Positions 26,312-36,336 are shown, counted from the first letter of the stretch. The stretch is 55,039 nt of DNA from Desulfovibrio sp. (GCA_031276485.1 JAISMY010000076.1:1-55039), one strand, 5' to 3'. The notes: a model not told the origin generated them from the sequence alone. Made by a program: numbers and translations.

Positions 26312-27157
26312 GTGTTTGTTCTTATCGGGTTCATTATTGTTCTCGGTTCGGTATTGGGCGGCTATGCCATACACAGCTCAAATTTCGCCGTTCTGGTGCA
26401 GCCCAACGAGTTGCTGATCATCTTCGGGGCGGGTGTCGGCGCGCTTATCGCCTCCAACTCTTCTTTTTCGATCAAGCTGACGGCGGGCGGTCTCAAGCAC
26501 GTTTTCAGCAACGGCCCCTCAAAGGCCAAGTATATGGATATGCTGGCCCTGCTCTACGGGCTGTTCGCCAAGATGCAGCGCGAGGGCATAATCAGCGTGG
26601 AAAAGGATATTGAGCAGCCGGAATCCAGCGCCCTGTTCCAGCGTTTTCCGAACATGGCCAAGGATAGGCACGCCTGTTTTTTCATAGGCGACACCCTGCG
26701 CATTTACCTGACCACGGGCAACGCCGGGGAGCTGGACAAACTCATGGGCGTGGACATGAGCTCCATGCACGATGAGGAACTGATGCCGGCGCACGGGCTG
26801 TCGCACATGGCCGACTCGCTGCCCGGCCTGGGAATCGTCGCCGCCGTGCTCGGCATCGTCGTAACCATGGGCCACATCAACGACGGCGCCGACGTTCTCG
26901 GGCGTTCGGTGGCCGCAGCCCTGGTGGGCACCTTTCTGGGCATCCTGCTGTGTTACGGTTTTGTCGGCCCTCTGGGTTCAAAGCTGGAAGTGCTGGCGCA
27001 CGAAAATCACCTGTTCTATCGCGCCATGCGCGAGGCGCTGGCCGCCTCGGTGCGCGGCTCATCGCCCATCGTGGCCTTGGAATACGGGCGCCGCGCCATC
27101 CCCTTGACGTTCCGTCCCACCTTTCTGGAGATGGAGCAGAAGCTCAAGGGTTCATAA
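26312..27157 (+). CDS. motA: Flagellar motor stator protein MotA
   Basis: Proton-channel component of the flagellar stator. The 281-residue protein starts with the typical VLIGFIIVLGSVLGGYAIH segment, followed by a second membrane helix, a large cytoplasmic domain, and two further helices (LPGLGIVAAVLGIVVTMGHI and AAALVGTFLGILLCYGFVGPLG). GTG start with GAGGA upstream. motB follows after an unusually long 235-base spacer filled by a MITE-like repeat. Confidence 0.94.
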   Translation: MFVLIGFIIVLGSVLGGYAIHSSNFAVLVQPNELLIIFGAGVGALIASNSSFSIKLTAGGLKHVFSNGPSKAKYMDMLALLYGLFAKMQREGIISVEKDIEQPESSALFQRFPNMAKDRHACFFIGDTLRIYLTTGNAGELDKLMGVDMSSMHDEELMPAHGLSHMADSLPGLGIVAAVLGIVVTMGHINDGADVLGRSVAAALVGTFLGILLCYGFVGPLGSKLEVLAHENHLFYRAMREALAASVRGSSPIVALEYGRRAIPLTFRPTFLEMEQKLKGS

Positions 27158-27166
27158 TAATGCTGA

Positions 27167-27345
27167 GGAAACGCCGATTAAATGCGGAAAAGGCAAAAGA
27201 CGGCAAGCCGGATTCTTCGCCGGACGACGAATGTTCGGCCTTTCGCCCTGCTCAGGCGGAGGCTCGGAATGACCGCGCTTTTATCATTCTGAGCGCAGCG
27301 AAGAATCCGTCCCCATGCCTTTCAAAAGAATAAATCAGCGTTTCC
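27167..27345 (+). mobile_element. MITE-like element, copy 1 (between motA and motB)
   Basis: A 179-base segment has imperfect terminal inverted repeats (GGAAACGCCGATTAAAT at the left, AATAAATCAGCGTTTCC at the right). An inner inverted pair is GGATTCTTCGC ... GCGAAGAATCC, with TCATTCTGAGCGCAGCG beside it. It codes for no protein. Copies 2 and 3 are at 30393 and 39440. It separates two genes that are normally closely coupled. Confidence 0.75.
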
Positions 27346-27392
27346 CCAAGTCAAAAGTGTAACCGCAATAACGGTTTCGGACGGAGGTTATA

Positions 27393-28106
27393 ATGGCAGG
27401 TTCATCCTGGAAAGTTGCTTACGCGGACTTCATGACCGCCATGATGGCGTTTTTTCTGGTCATGTGGCTTTTAAACGCGGCGCCGAAGGAAACGCTTCAG
27501 GGGCTTTCCGGCTATTTTCAAGCCGATGCGCGCAACCTTTCCAACACAATTTCGCCTTACGGCATGTCCAACAACTCGCTTATCCAGTATGTGGACAAGC
27601 TGGATACGCGCCCGCCGATGAGCGAAGCGGAAGAATCCAATTACGCCATAGCCCAGAGTCTCAAGCAGTATCTGCTCAAGGACGCCGTGCCTTCAGCCGC
27701 GAGCGGGCTGACTTCGGACAGCGTGGGTGTGCTGTTGCAGTTGACCTCGGACCTCATGTTCCGGCCCGGCTCGGTCGAATTTTCCGCTGAAGGCGAAAAG
27801 GCGATGCAGGAAGTCCTGAAGGTTATGCAAAAGTACAAGGTATTCCTGGTGGTGCGCGGGCATACGGACAGTTCGGAAAGCGGCGCGCCGAACTTTCCTT
27901 CGAAATGGGAACTGTCAGCGGCCCGGGCCTCCGCCGCCGTCCGTTACCTGATTGCGCGCGGCATTGACGCGAAGCTGATGCGCAGCGTTTCCTATGCGGA
28001 CACCCGGCCGCTCGCCCCGTCCGGACCGGGGGCCGTTGCCCGCAACGCGAGGGTGGAATTCAATTTTCACAGGCCGGAAGTCATGTCCACCATTGTCGGC
28101 TACTGA
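27393..28106 (+). CDS. motB: Flagellar motor stator protein MotB
   Basis: Stator partner of MotA that anchors the motor to peptidoglycan. The single membrane helix carries the proton-binding Asp (D12 in YADFMTAMMAFFLVMWLL). A linker and an OmpA-like peptidoglycan-binding domain follow (VVRGHTDSSESG, LSAARASAAVRYLI). It has 237 residues and an ATG start with GGAGG upstream. It ends 12 bases before ftsH. Confidence 0.94.
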   Translation: MAGSSWKVAYADFMTAMMAFFLVMWLLNAAPKETLQGLSGYFQADARNLSNTISPYGMSNNSLIQYVDKLDTRPPMSEAEESNYAIAQSLKQYLLKDAVPSAASGLTSDSVGVLLQLTSDLMFRPGSVEFSAEGEKAMQEVLKVMQKYKVFLVVRGHTDSSESGAPNFPSKWELSAARASAAVRYLIARGIDAKLMRSVSYADTRPLAPSGPGAVARNARVEFNFHRPEVMSTIVGY

Positions 28107-28118
28107 GGAAAACCCGCC

Positions 28119-30290
28119 TTGAACCAAAAAAATTATGTGGTCTGGGCGCTGGTGGGCATGATCCTGCTGGTGGCCTTTAATGTTTTCTACCAACAGCCGG
28201 TACACAACAGTGAAATTTCCTATACGGATTTTCTCGACCGGGTCAAAAAACAGCAGGTAGCGGAAGTCCTGGTGCAGAGTACCAAATTTTCCGGCAGCAG
28301 GCTCTCGGGGCGGTTCACCGACGGCGGCATCTTTTCGAGTTACGCCCCGGACGATCCCTCACTGGTGGAAACCATGCTGCAGAACGGGGTGACCATCAAG
28401 GCCGGACCGGCCGAGGAGTCGCCCTGGTATGTGATTTTCCTGACCTCATGGGCGCCCATGATTCTGCTCATCCTGTTCTGGGTCTTTTTTATGCGCCAGA
28501 TGCAGGGAGGCGGGGGAAAAACCATGAGCTTCGGGCGGGCAAGGGCGCGCATGCTTTCGCAGGAGTCGGCCAAGGTCACTTTCGAGAGTGTGGCCGGAGT
28601 GGACGAAGCCAAGGAAGAACTGAGCGAGGTCGTGGATTTTCTGTCCAACCCGAAAAAGTTCACGCGCCTGGGCGGGCGCATTCCCAAGGGAGTATTGCTC
28701 ATCGGGCCTCCCGGCACCGGCAAGACCTTGTTGGCCAAGGCCGTTGCCGGCGAGGCCGGGGTGCCCTTTTTCTCCATTTCCGGTTCGGATTTTGTGGAGA
28801 TGTTCGTGGGCGTCGGAGCGTCGCGGGTGCGCGACCTGTTCGCGCAGGGCAAGAAAAACGCGCCGTGCCTCATTTTCATAGACGAGATCGACGCTGTGGG
28901 CCGGCAGCGCGGCGCGGGCCTCGGCGGTGGACACGACGAGCGCGAACAGACCTTGAACCAGCTCCTGGTGGAAATGGACGGCTTTGAAGCCAACGCGGGC
29001 GTCATCCTCATTGCCGCCACCAACCGTCCGGACGTGCTGGACCCTGCCTTGCAGCGCCCCGGCCGTTTCGACCGCCAGGTGGTCGTGCCGCCTCCGGACA
29101 TCCGCGGGCGCAAGCAGATCCTTGAAGTGCACAGCAAACGCACGCCGCTGGACAAAGACGTCAATCTCGAAGTGCTGGCCAAGGGTACGCCGGGCTTCTC
29201 CGGGGCCGACCTGGAAAACCTGGTCAACGAAGCGGCGCTTGCCGCTGCGGGGCAAAACAAGGAAGCCCTGAATATGGCCGATTTCGAGAACGCCAAGGAC
29301 AAGCTGCTCATGGGCAAGGAGCGGCGTACCATGGTCCAGACCCCCGAGGACCTCAAAAACACGGCCTATCATGAGGCCGGGCATGCCATACTCAACCTGC
29401 TCCTGCCTGAAACCGACACCCTGCACAAAGTGACCATTATTCCGCGCGGACGCGCCCTGGGCGTGACCATGTACCTGCCTGAGGAGGACAAGAACACTCT
29501 CAGCAAGGTCGAGCTGCAAAGCAAAATCACTATGGCCTTCGGCGGACGCGCGGCCGAGTTGATTATCTTCAATAAGCAGACGACCGGCGCGGCCAACGAC
29601 ATCAAGCGGGCCACGGATACGGCGCGGGCCATGGTCTGCAAATGGGGCATGAGCGACGTTATCGGTCCCATGGCCGTAGGCGAACAGAACCAGGAAGTGT
29701 TCATCGGCCGCGAATGGATATCCAACCGCGAGCACAGCGAGGAAACGGCACGCATGGTGGACGCGGAGGTCAAGCGCATTATCGACCAGGCCGTTCAGGA
29801 AGCCGACCGCCTGTTGCGTGAACACATAGACAGCCTGCATCGCGTGGCGGAGGCGTTGCTGGAGCGCGAAACGATCACCGGCGAGGAGGTTGCGAAGCTG
29901 ATGCGCGGCGAGAGTCTTCCCCCTCTCGACTTGAAGAGCAATCCGCGCAAACTGACGACCACCAAGGATTTGGAAGAGCAGAATAAGCGTAATGGCGACG
30001 CTTCCGGGAGCGGGGCAAAGGGAACGCGCTCCCGCCAGACTTCTTCGGGCCGCTCCGGACGGGGCGTGAAGGCGTCAGGGGGACCGAAGGGCGACCAATC
30101 CGTTGCCGCGGACGCGCAGGGAACCGCCCCTTCAGGACGGGAGCAACGCGCGGAGTCAGCGGCCGGAGACGAAGACGAGCAAAGCGCGCTGCCGACCTAC
30201 GACAAATCCGGAAAAACGCAGAAAAAGGCTTCGTCGCCGCTCGGTGCGGCCCTGTCACCCGACGACTCGGACAACGGGAAGCAAGGGTAG
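28119..30290 (+). CDS. ftsH: ATP-dependent zinc metalloprotease FtsH
   Basis: Membrane-anchored AAA+ protease for quality control. There are two N-terminal membrane helices with a short periplasmic domain between. The AAA module has Walker A GPPGTGKT (196-203), Walker B LIFIDEID and the second region of homology [17 protein letters not shown]. The zinc site HEAGH starts at H418. The last 90 or so residues are a Gly/Ser/Ala/Lys-rich low-complexity tail, longer than usual (723 residues in all). TTG start with GAGGA upstream. Confidence 0.96.
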   Translation: MNQKNYVVWALVGMILLVAFNVFYQQPVHNSEISYTDFLDRVKKQQVAEVLVQSTKFSGSRLSGRFTDGGIFSSYAPDDPSLVETMLQNGVTIKAGPAEESPWYVIFLTSWAPMILLILFWVFFMRQMQGGGGKTMSFGRARARMLSQESAKVTFESVAGVDEAKEELSEVVDFLSNPKKFTRLGGRIPKGVLLIGPPGTGKTLLAKAVAGEAGVPFFSISGSDFVEMFVGVGASRVRDLFAQGKKNAPCLIFIDEIDAVGRQRGAGLGGGHDEREQTLNQLLVEMDGFEANAGVILIAATNRPDVLDPALQRPGRFDRQVVVPPPDIRGRKQILEVHSKRTPLDKDVNLEVLAKGTPGFSGADLENLVNEAALAAAGQNKEALNMADFENAKDKLLMGKERRTMVQTPEDLKNTAYHEAGHAILNLLLPETDTLHKVTIIPRGRALGVTMYLPEEDKNTLSKVELQSKITMAFGGRAAELIIFNKQTTGAANDIKRATDTARAMVCKWGMSDVIGPMAVGEQNQEVFIGREWISNREHSEETARMVDAEVKRIIDQAVQEADRLLREHIDSLHRVAEALLERETITGEEVAKLMRGESLPPLDLKSNPRKLTTTKDLEEQNKRNGDASGSGAKGTRSRQTSSGRSGRGVKASGGPKGDQSVAADAQGTAPSGREQRAESAAGDEDEQSALPTYDKSGKTQKKASSPLGAALSPDDSDNGKQG

Positions 30291-30392
30291 CGGGGATGCC
30301 TGCAACGCGTGGGGGTCGGAGTAGGGCATTGATATTCGCGGGGCTGTTACGGTAAGCCGGGCGGCAAGGCGGGTCCGGCGCATCAATTTTAG

Positions 30393-30556
30393 GGAAACGT
30401 GTTTAATGCTGGAAAGGCACAATGCATGAAGCCGGCTTCTTCACCTGACGGAGAATGTTAGGCCTTTCGTCCTGCTCAGGCCGAGGCTCAGAATGGCTAC
30501 GTTTTTGTCATTCTGAGCGAAGCGAAGAAGCCGGCTTTATACCTTTCGAAGCCGGG
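30393..30556 (+). mobile_element. MITE-like element, copy 2 (degenerate)
   Basis: Aligns with copy 1 in the same orientation from GGAAACGTGTTTAATGC onward through CTCAGAATGGC...TCATTCTGAGCGAAGCGAAGAAGCC. The right terminal repeat is missing or replaced, so the copy appears decayed. It lies downstream of ftsH. Confidence 0.65.
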
Positions 30557-30820
30557 AAGATAGAGTCTTCGCTTCGCTCAGATTGACGGAGGGGGGTGTA
30601 GGCTCACTCCTCTCTCCCTGAAATTGAACAGGTTTTCGAGGTGTTCAGAACGTTGACCAGCGTCTCGGGGGATCAGTATTTTACCAAAAAAAACTGTATG
30701 GTAAATAAAATAAATATCTTACAGATAGTTATACATCGAACCTGACGAATATGGGCTTGACGGCAAAGTGAATTCGCCTTGCGGCAATCTTGCGGCAGGG
30801 ATTTGCAGGCAAAATCCGCA

Positions 30821-30848
30821 AAAAACAGAGGGGGCCGAAGCCCCCTCA
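30821..30848 (-). terminator. Rho-independent terminator of the acyl-CoA dehydrogenase operon
   Basis: On the minus strand GAGGGGGC-TTCG-GCCCCCTC forms an 8-bp GC stem with a TTCG tetraloop, followed by TGTTTTTTG. It lies about 25 bases past the acyl-CoA dehydrogenase stop. This is the clearest intrinsic terminator in the window. Confidence 0.9.
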
Positions 30849-30871
30849 CAACAGGTTTATTCTTTGTTTCC

Positions 30872-32008
30872 CTAGGCAAGGATATTGCCGGCAATGACCA
30901 TGCGTTGCACTTCGCTGGTGCCTTCATAGATTTCCGTAATCTTCGCATCGCGCATGAAGCGCTCCACAGGATACGAACGGGTGTAGCCGATGCCGCCGTG
31001 AACCTGGACGGCCTTGGTCGTCACCCACATGGCTGCTTCGGAGGCGAAAAGCTTGGCCTGCGCGGCTTCCAGGCTGTATCTGGCGCCGGAATCCTTGACC
31101 TTGGCAGCCTTGTAGACGAGCTGGCGGGCGGCTTCGGTCTGAGTGGCCATATCAGCCAGCATCCACTGGATGCCCTGGTTGGCTGAAATGGGCTTGCCGA
31201 ACTGCTGACGCTGTTTGGCATACTCAATAGCCGCTTCCAGCGCGCCCTGAGCGATGCCGAGAGCCTGGGCGGCGATGCCGATGCGTCCGCCGTCCAGGGT
31301 CTGCATGGCGATTTTGAAGCCGTCGCCTTCTTTGCCGAGCAGGTTGGCCTTGGGTACTATACAATCCTTCAGAATTATTTCCGTTGTCGAAGAAGCGCAA
31401 ATGCCCAGTTTATCTTCGGTCTGCCCCACGGAGAATCCGGGGAAACCCTTTTCGACGATAAAGGCGGAAATGCCCTTCAGACCTTTGCTCTTGTCGGTCA
31501 TGGCGAAATAAATGAAGGTTTCCGCCACGGCGCCGTTGGTGATGAACACCTTGGAGCCGTTAATCACATAGTTGTCGCCCTTCAGTTCGGCCACGGATTT
31601 CTGCGATGCGGCATCCGTGCCCGCGCCCGGCTCGGTGAGGCAGAAGGCTCCCAATTTGCGGCCGGTGGCCAGATCGGGCAGATACTTCTTTTTCTGTTCT
31701 TCCGTGCCGAATTTGAGAATCGGGAAAGAACCCAGCGAGATGTGCGCGGAAAGAATAACGCCGTGCGTGCCACACACCCGTGAAAGCTCTTCGACAGCGA
31801 TGCTGTAGCTGACGTTGTCTCCGCCGCCGCCTTCGTATTCCTCAGGAATGGTAAGTCCGAAAAAGCCCAGTTCCGCCATGCGTTTTACCGTTGCCGCGGG
31901 GAAGCTGTGCTTTTTGTCAATTTCGGAAGCGATAGGTTTGACTTCTTTTTCCGCGAATTCCCTGACCGAGTTTTTAATCAGTTCTTGATCTTCCGTAAGC
32001 AGACTCAT
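30872..32008 (-). CDS. Acyl-CoA dehydrogenase (short-chain/butyryl-CoA type)
   Basis: FAD enzyme that introduces the 2,3-double bond into short acyl-CoA. It contains ITNGAVAETFIYFAMTD, the family signature around GAFCLTEPGAGTDAASQ, and the C-terminal YPVERFMRDAKITEIYEGTSEVQR, which includes the catalytic Glu of short-chain members. The 378-residue length is typical. The ATG at 32008 has GGAGGG upstream, and the track start at 32050 is an extension. It is the last gene after gntP-like and MaoC genes and ends at the terminator. No electron-transfer flavoprotein genes are adjacent. Confidence 0.93.
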   Translation of the reverse strand: MSLLTEDQELIKNSVREFAEKEVKPIASEIDKKHSFPAATVKRMAELGFFGLTIPEEYEGGGGDNVSYSIAVEELSRVCGTHGVILSAHISLGSFPILKFGTEEQKKKYLPDLATGRKLGAFCLTEPGAGTDAASQKSVAELKGDNYVINGSKVFITNGAVAETFIYFAMTDKSKGLKGISAFIVEKGFPGFSVGQTEDKLGICASSTTEIILKDCIVPKANLLGKEGDGFKIAMQTLDGGRIGIAAQALGIAQGALEAAIEYAKQRQQFGKPISANQGIQWMLADMATQTEAARQLVYKAAKVKDSGARYSLEAAQAKLFASEAAMWVTTKAVQVHGGIGYTRSYPVERFMRDAKITEIYEGTSEVQRMVIAGNILA

Positions 32009-32142
32009 TTTTCCCTCCAGACTGTTTGTCCGTTGTGTAGGTGGCAGCACAGGTTTCGCATCCGCGAATCCTGCACAGGGGGAGACACAGCAGGCGGCGG
32101 GGGACGCGGTCCGCGCCCCGCCGTACCGAAAAAAGGCAACCG

Positions 32143-32556
32143 CTAGACATCGAACAGAAGTACGCCTTCGCCCTCTACGACGACTTCGCCCTTCTGATTT
32201 TCGACCTTGTTTTTCATAATTACGCGTTTTTTTGCGTCGTCTTTCTCCTGCACCTCGGCCCAGGCGGTCAGGGTATCGCCCAGAAAGACCGGACGGCGGA
32301 ATTTCAGGCTCTGGCTGATGTATATGGCGCCCTGGCCGGGAATAATCGTGCCGTGCACCGCGCTGATCAGCCCGGCGCTGATCATGCCGTGAGCGATCCT
32401 CTGCCCGAAGCGGGTGCTTTTGGCAAATGCCTCGTCAAGGTGCAGAGGGTTTTTGTCGTTGCTGACATCGGCGAATTTTTCCACAACCTCGCTCGTAATC
32501 AGCTTGCTTGTACTGTCTTTGTCGCCCACCTTCAAGGTGTTGTAGGTCCACGCCAT
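32143..32556 (-). CDS. MaoC-like (R)-specific enoyl-CoA hydratase
   Basis: Hotdog-fold hydratase interconverting enoyl-CoA and (R)-3-hydroxyacyl-CoA. The 137-residue protein contains FADVSNDKNPLHLDEAFA, with the catalytic Asp and His of PhaJ-type enzymes, followed by RIAHGMISAGLIS. The C-terminal half has the expected beta strands. It lies between the GntP permease and the acyl-CoA dehydrogenase in the same direction. This suggests a small pathway for a short 3-hydroxy or unsaturated acid. Confidence 0.88.
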   Translation of the reverse strand: MAWTYNTLKVGDKDSTSKLITSEVVEKFADVSNDKNPLHLDEAFAKSTRFGQRIAHGMISAGLISAVHGTIIPGQGAIYISQSLKFRRPVFLGDTLTAWAEVQEKDDAKKRVIMKNKVENQKGEVVVEGEGVLLFDV

Positions 32557-32625
32557 GTGCTTCTCCTGGTTTTTTCGGAAGCAGCCGGCCGGGAACAGGC
32601 CGGCTGCGCTTCAGTTCGGGGTTTG

Positions 32626-34020
32626 TCAGAAATTGAAACCGAACACAGTCCAGATCAGGATCAAAAGCAAGGTCGTGGCAAAGGGAACCACCACGGAAAC
32701 CATGCCGATGTCCGGATAGGAAGTTTTATGGGTAAGTCCGCAGATAGCCAGCAGGGTGATGACTGCGCCGTTGTGCGGCAGCGTGTCAAAGCCGCCCGAA
32801 GACATGGCCGCCACGCGGTGCAGCAGCCCCGGATCCATGCCGACGGCGTTGCCCCATTCAAGGAAACGCGGGCCCATGGCTTCCAGCGCGATGCTCATGC
32901 CGCCGGACGCGGACCCGGTGATGCCCGCCAGCACGTTGACCGTCAGGGCTTCGGACAAGAGCGGCGTGCCGGGGTCGATGCTCAGGAGGAAGTCGCGCAC
33001 CGAGCCGAAGCCGGGCAGGGAACTGACCACATTGCCGAAGCCGGTTTCGGACGCCGTATTCATGATGGCCAGCAGGGAGCCTATGGCGCCGCCGTTGAGC
33101 GCCGCCTGCAGGTTGCCGCGGGCTTTGAACTGTCTGCCCGCGAAGATGATGCTCAGGACAATGCCCACGATGAGGGAGATGACCAGTGCCCAGTTGGCCA
33201 CCGGTATCGTCGCCGAGGCCAGGGGAACCTTGCCGTAGGGCTGCATGATGGAGGCGTCCCAGCCGCCGATCACCTTGGTCAGGATGAAATTGAGCACCAG
33301 GACCACGACCAGGGGCAGAGCGGCCACGGCCGGGGGCAGTTCGGGAACGCCGTCGTCGAAGTTGATCTGCGCGCGGGTGTCTTCCGGGCCGAAGTCTTCT
33401 CCGGCGGCGAGCATTTTCTTCTTGCGCCATTCAAGCCAGGCAACGCCGACTAAGAAGATGATCAGCGCGCCGCATGTGCCGAAAACGGGCGCCGCAAAGG
33501 ATGTGGTGTTGAAGTACTTGGCCGGGATGATGTTCTGAATCTGCGGTGTGCCGGGCACGGCCGTCATGGTGAAGCCGAACGCGCCGAGCGCTATGCAGCC
33601 GGGCAGCAGACGGCGGGGAATGCCGCCCTCCTTGAACAGGGCGTTGCCGAAAGGATACACGGCAAAGGCCACCACAAAGAGGCTGACGCCGCCGTAGGTC
33701 AGAACGGCGGCGGCCAGCACTACGGCCAGAATGCCGCGTTCAGGCCCCAGTTTTTCGGCAATGAAACGGGCCACGGACCGGGCCGCGCCGCTTTCTTCCA
33801 TAACTTTGCCGAACACGGCTCCGAGGAGGAAGACGGGAAAGAAGTTTTTCACATAGATTACGGCTCTGGCCATGAACAGTTCGCTGTATTCCGGAAGCAG
33901 GTGGTGTCCTGCCGTTGCGGCGGCGACCAGCGCGCATACGGGCGCGAAAAGGATCACCGAGTAGCCTTTGTACGCGATGTACGTAAGCAGCAACAGCGCG
34001 ATAATGATGCCGATAACCAT
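32626..34020 (-). CDS. GntP-family permease
   Basis: Secondary transporter of 464 residues with about 12 membrane segments. GntP members import gluconate, D-serine or D-3-hydroxybutyrate. Recognisable parts include FFPVFLLGAVFGKVMEESGAA, TYGGVSLFVVAFAVYPFG and ASGGMSIALEAMG. Start chosen at ATG 34020, preceded by AGAGGAG. It is the first gene of the probable operon with the MaoC hydratase and acyl-CoA dehydrogenase, which favours a hydroxy-acid substrate by context. A CoA-activating enzyme is not encoded nearby. Confidence 0.85.
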   Translation of the reverse strand: MVIGIIIALLLLTYIAYKGYSVILFAPVCALVAAATAGHHLLPEYSELFMARAVIYVKNFFPVFLLGAVFGKVMEESGAARSVARFIAEKLGPERGILAVVLAAAVLTYGGVSLFVVAFAVYPFGNALFKEGGIPRRLLPGCIALGAFGFTMTAVPGTPQIQNIIPAKYFNTTSFAAPVFGTCGALIIFLVGVAWLEWRKKKMLAAGEDFGPEDTRAQINFDDGVPELPPAVAALPLVVVLVLNFILTKVIGGWDASIMQPYGKVPLASATIPVANWALVISLIVGIVLSIIFAGRQFKARGNLQAALNGGAIGSLLAIMNTASETGFGNVVSSLPGFGSVRDFLLSIDPGTPLLSEALTVNVLAGITGSASGGMSIALEAMGPRFLEWGNAVGMDPGLLHRVAAMSSGGFDTLPHNGAVITLLAICGLTHKTSYPDIGMVSVVVPFATTLLLILIWTVFGFNF

Positions 34021-34229
34021 ACTCTCTCCTCTCTGTAAAATTGTTCCTGTCTTCGTTTGCCGGCCGGGGCGCAAGGTTCCCTTCTTCCGCCCTGCAACGA
34101 CATCGGGCCGCGTGGCGCCGCAGCCCGGCGTCCAAGACTTTTTGCATATTCCGCAACGTAAATCAAGCCCCTTAACGCAAAGATATTTGTGGCAGGTATA
34201 CCGGGGTGCGCTGTGCCCCAGGGATAAAA

Positions 34230-36158
34230 TTACAGTGTGCCGCGCTGTTCATGAGCTTCGTCCGGTCCGGCCGGAGAGAAATTTTTCAGCGACGGCGCAT
34301 CGGTCGCGCCCAGCGCCCGTTTTTCCAGAAAAGCTCCGTAACGGTCCAGCACCAGGTCCGCAGGCCCGCTTTCCACAAGTTTTCCGTCGTCAATCCAGAG
34401 CATGACGTCGCAGTTGCGCACCGTACTCAGGCGGTGCGCGATCACCACGGTGGTGATGGACGCGGGCAGGGCGTAGATGGTGTTCATTATCGCGGTTTCC
34501 GTGGCGGAATCCAGCGCGCTGGTCGCCTCGTCGAGAATCAGCAGGGAGGGGCTCGCATACAGCGCCCTGGCGATGGACAGACGTTGCGCCTGACCGCCGG
34601 ACAACCCCGCACCTTTCTCGCCGACGGGCATGAGGATGCCCTGCGGATGCTTTTCGGCAACGTCCAGCGCGGCGAGCCGGCAGACGTGCAGAACGCGGTC
34701 CGGGTCGTATTCCCTGCCCCAACTGCTGAAGGCGACGTTTTCGGCCAGGGTGCCGGGCATAATGTAGGGGGATTGCGGCACATAGCCGACCTGCAGGGAA
34801 TAGGCGACGAGTTCGGACGGGGAGAGTTCCCTGCCGCCGACCGTCATCACGCCGGAATCGGGTCGCAAAAGACCGCTGAGAATGCTCACTATGGTGCTTT
34901 TACCCGCGCCGGATACGCCGACTATGCCCGTGCATCTGCCGCATGCCGCGGTAAAGGTCAGGTCGTGCAGGCAGTCTTCGCTTGCCGCCGGGTAGCGGAA
35001 GCACACGTTTTGAAAAACGATGTCGCCGTTCAGGACGAAATCCGGGTCCGGCGCGACAGACGCCTCAAGGGGGTTGTCCCTGACGTATTCCACTTTGGCG
35101 AGACACTCCATGGCCGCGTGCCGTACTCCGCGCGCGGCGACCAGGCAGGACAGGGAGCGGTTCAGGATGGGCAGTATGCGCCAGGAGGCCAGCATGATCA
35201 TGGTCAGCACCCCGGTGATGCGCGCCATGGACGCATCGTAAAAGCGCAGCATCAGGTACAGGGTGACGGGGATGACCGTGAACCCCACGACTTCCAGTAT
35301 CCAGGCCGGAATGGGCGATGCCGTGGTCAAAAAGGCGCGGCTCGGCAGACCTCCCAGGCAGGCCTCCCGGAATTTCTCGAAAAATACCGGCTGCTGCCGG
35401 TAAATAAGCACCTCCCGTATCCCCTGCATGGCGTTCATGGTCGCCGAGCTTTCCCTGCGGCTGAACTCGGCGGACACCGTGCCGGCTTCGTCCACGGCCT
35501 TCTTGATGCTTTTGTACACGGAAGCCGCGATGATCGCCGTACATGCTATGGTGAACAGCAGCACTTCGGGCGTGGCCGAAATCATGACCAGAAACAGGCC
35601 GAGGGAGATGACGGTGTAGGTATACACCATCATGATGTTGATGATCAGCGATCCGAGTTGTCCGCGCCACGCCAGAGCCTGGTACACCGAATGGCTGTCG
35701 CCGGAAATATGCATGATATACGGGCTGTACAGGTAATGCCGGAACACCGTTTCGCCGGCGAACAGGGAAATTTCCTCGCCCAGACGGGCGGTGGCCAGAC
35801 CGGTAAAGGCCGACATGGCGTTTTTGGCAAGGGCCAGCAACACTACGGAACTGGAGGCGGCCAGCGCAAAAAAGCGCGGGTCGTCGGACAAGGCGGCAAA
35901 GGATGGAAACAGGGCGAATATTTTCGGCATGAAACTGAAATCAAGCAGTTTTTCCGGGGAGGCGATGCTCAACGCCAGAAAAGAAATCGACAGGATGCTC
36001 ATGACCTCCAGACAGGCCAGAAGCACGATGCATCCGAACACGCGCAGGGTGCGCAGGCGCAAGGCCGGAGGCAATACGCGAAAAACGCGCAGGAAGTCGT
36101 CGACCAGTCTGCGCCGCATCTGATCCATAAACTGCGTGACAGCCATCGCGCCGTTCAC
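34230..36158 (-). CDS. ABC exporter, fused permease-ATPase (MsbA/PglK-like)
   Basis: 642-residue half-transporter with six membrane segments (about 40-340) and a C-terminal ATPase. It has Walker A GVSGAGKST, signature LSGGQAQR, Walker B LLILDEATSALD and H-loop VIAHRLST. Such proteins flip lipids, lipid-linked oligosaccharides or small peptides. The substrate cannot be deduced. The start is uncertain: GTG 36158 or ATG 36146 (GAGTGA upstream). It is monocistronic or loosely linked to the histidine phosphatase upstream, with a 240-base gap. Confidence 0.88.
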   Translation of the reverse strand: MNGAMAVTQFMDQMRRRLVDDFLRVFRVLPPALRLRTLRVFGCIVLLACLEVMSILSISFLALSIASPEKLLDFSFMPKIFALFPSFAALSDDPRFFALAASSSVVLLALAKNAMSAFTGLATARLGEEISLFAGETVFRHYLYSPYIMHISGDSHSVYQALAWRGQLGSLIINIMMVYTYTVISLGLFLVMISATPEVLLFTIACTAIIAASVYKSIKKAVDEAGTVSAEFSRRESSATMNAMQGIREVLIYRQQPVFFEKFREACLGGLPSRAFLTTASPIPAWILEVVGFTVIPVTLYLMLRFYDASMARITGVLTMIMLASWRILPILNRSLSCLVAARGVRHAAMECLAKVEYVRDNPLEASVAPDPDFVLNGDIVFQNVCFRYPAASEDCLHDLTFTAACGRCTGIVGVSGAGKSTIVSILSGLLRPDSGVMTVGGRELSPSELVAYSLQVGYVPQSPYIMPGTLAENVAFSSWGREYDPDRVLHVCRLAALDVAEKHPQGILMPVGEKGAGLSGGQAQRLSIARALYASPSLLILDEATSALDSATETAIMNTIYALPASITTVVIAHRLSTVRNCDVMLWIDDGKLVESGPADLVLDRYGAFLEKRALGATDAPSLKNFSPAGPDEAHEQRGTL

Positions 36159-36296
36159 TCGCGCGGCGGGGCGGCGCTCACGCGGGAGTCTGCCGCCGCC
36201 TGCCGAAAATCGGACAGGGTAAGCTCATGTATCGTGAGGGAAGCATTGAGGAACCGGGCCTCCGCCCCAACCCCCGCAGGGGCAGGTCCGAGCCGG

Positions 36297-36336
36297 CGAA
36301 AGGCCGATGATTTCCCCCGGGTCCCCTCAATTGCAG
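36297..36336 (+). repeat. Dispersed GC-rich repeat, copy C
   Basis: CGAAAGGCCGATGATTTCCC... matches 47451-47490 at about 33 of 40 positions. Flanking sequence (CCCCAACCCC, GGTCCGAGCC) is also similar. It lies between the ABC exporter and the histidine phosphatase. Confidence 0.5.

Larger units (their letters stand above)
30291..30871. other. Intergenic region between ftsH and the acyl-CoA dehydrogenase
   Basis: About 580 bases without a convincing gene. It holds MITE-like copy 2 (30393-30556), a further fragment of the same repeat motif just after it (TCTTCGCTTCGCTCAGA), an AT-rich patch at 30670-30740, and the minus-strand terminator at 30821-30848. ORFs listed here look spurious. Confidence 0.7.

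Noticed and set aside
30103-30324. Short ORF overlapping the end of ftsH as a separate gene
   Set aside because: It is a frame-shifted reading of the low-complexity FtsH tail.
32041-33453. 470-codon plus-strand ORF opposite the MaoC and GntP genes
   Set aside because: Antisense shadow. The minus-strand proteins are recognisable families with ribosome-binding sites.
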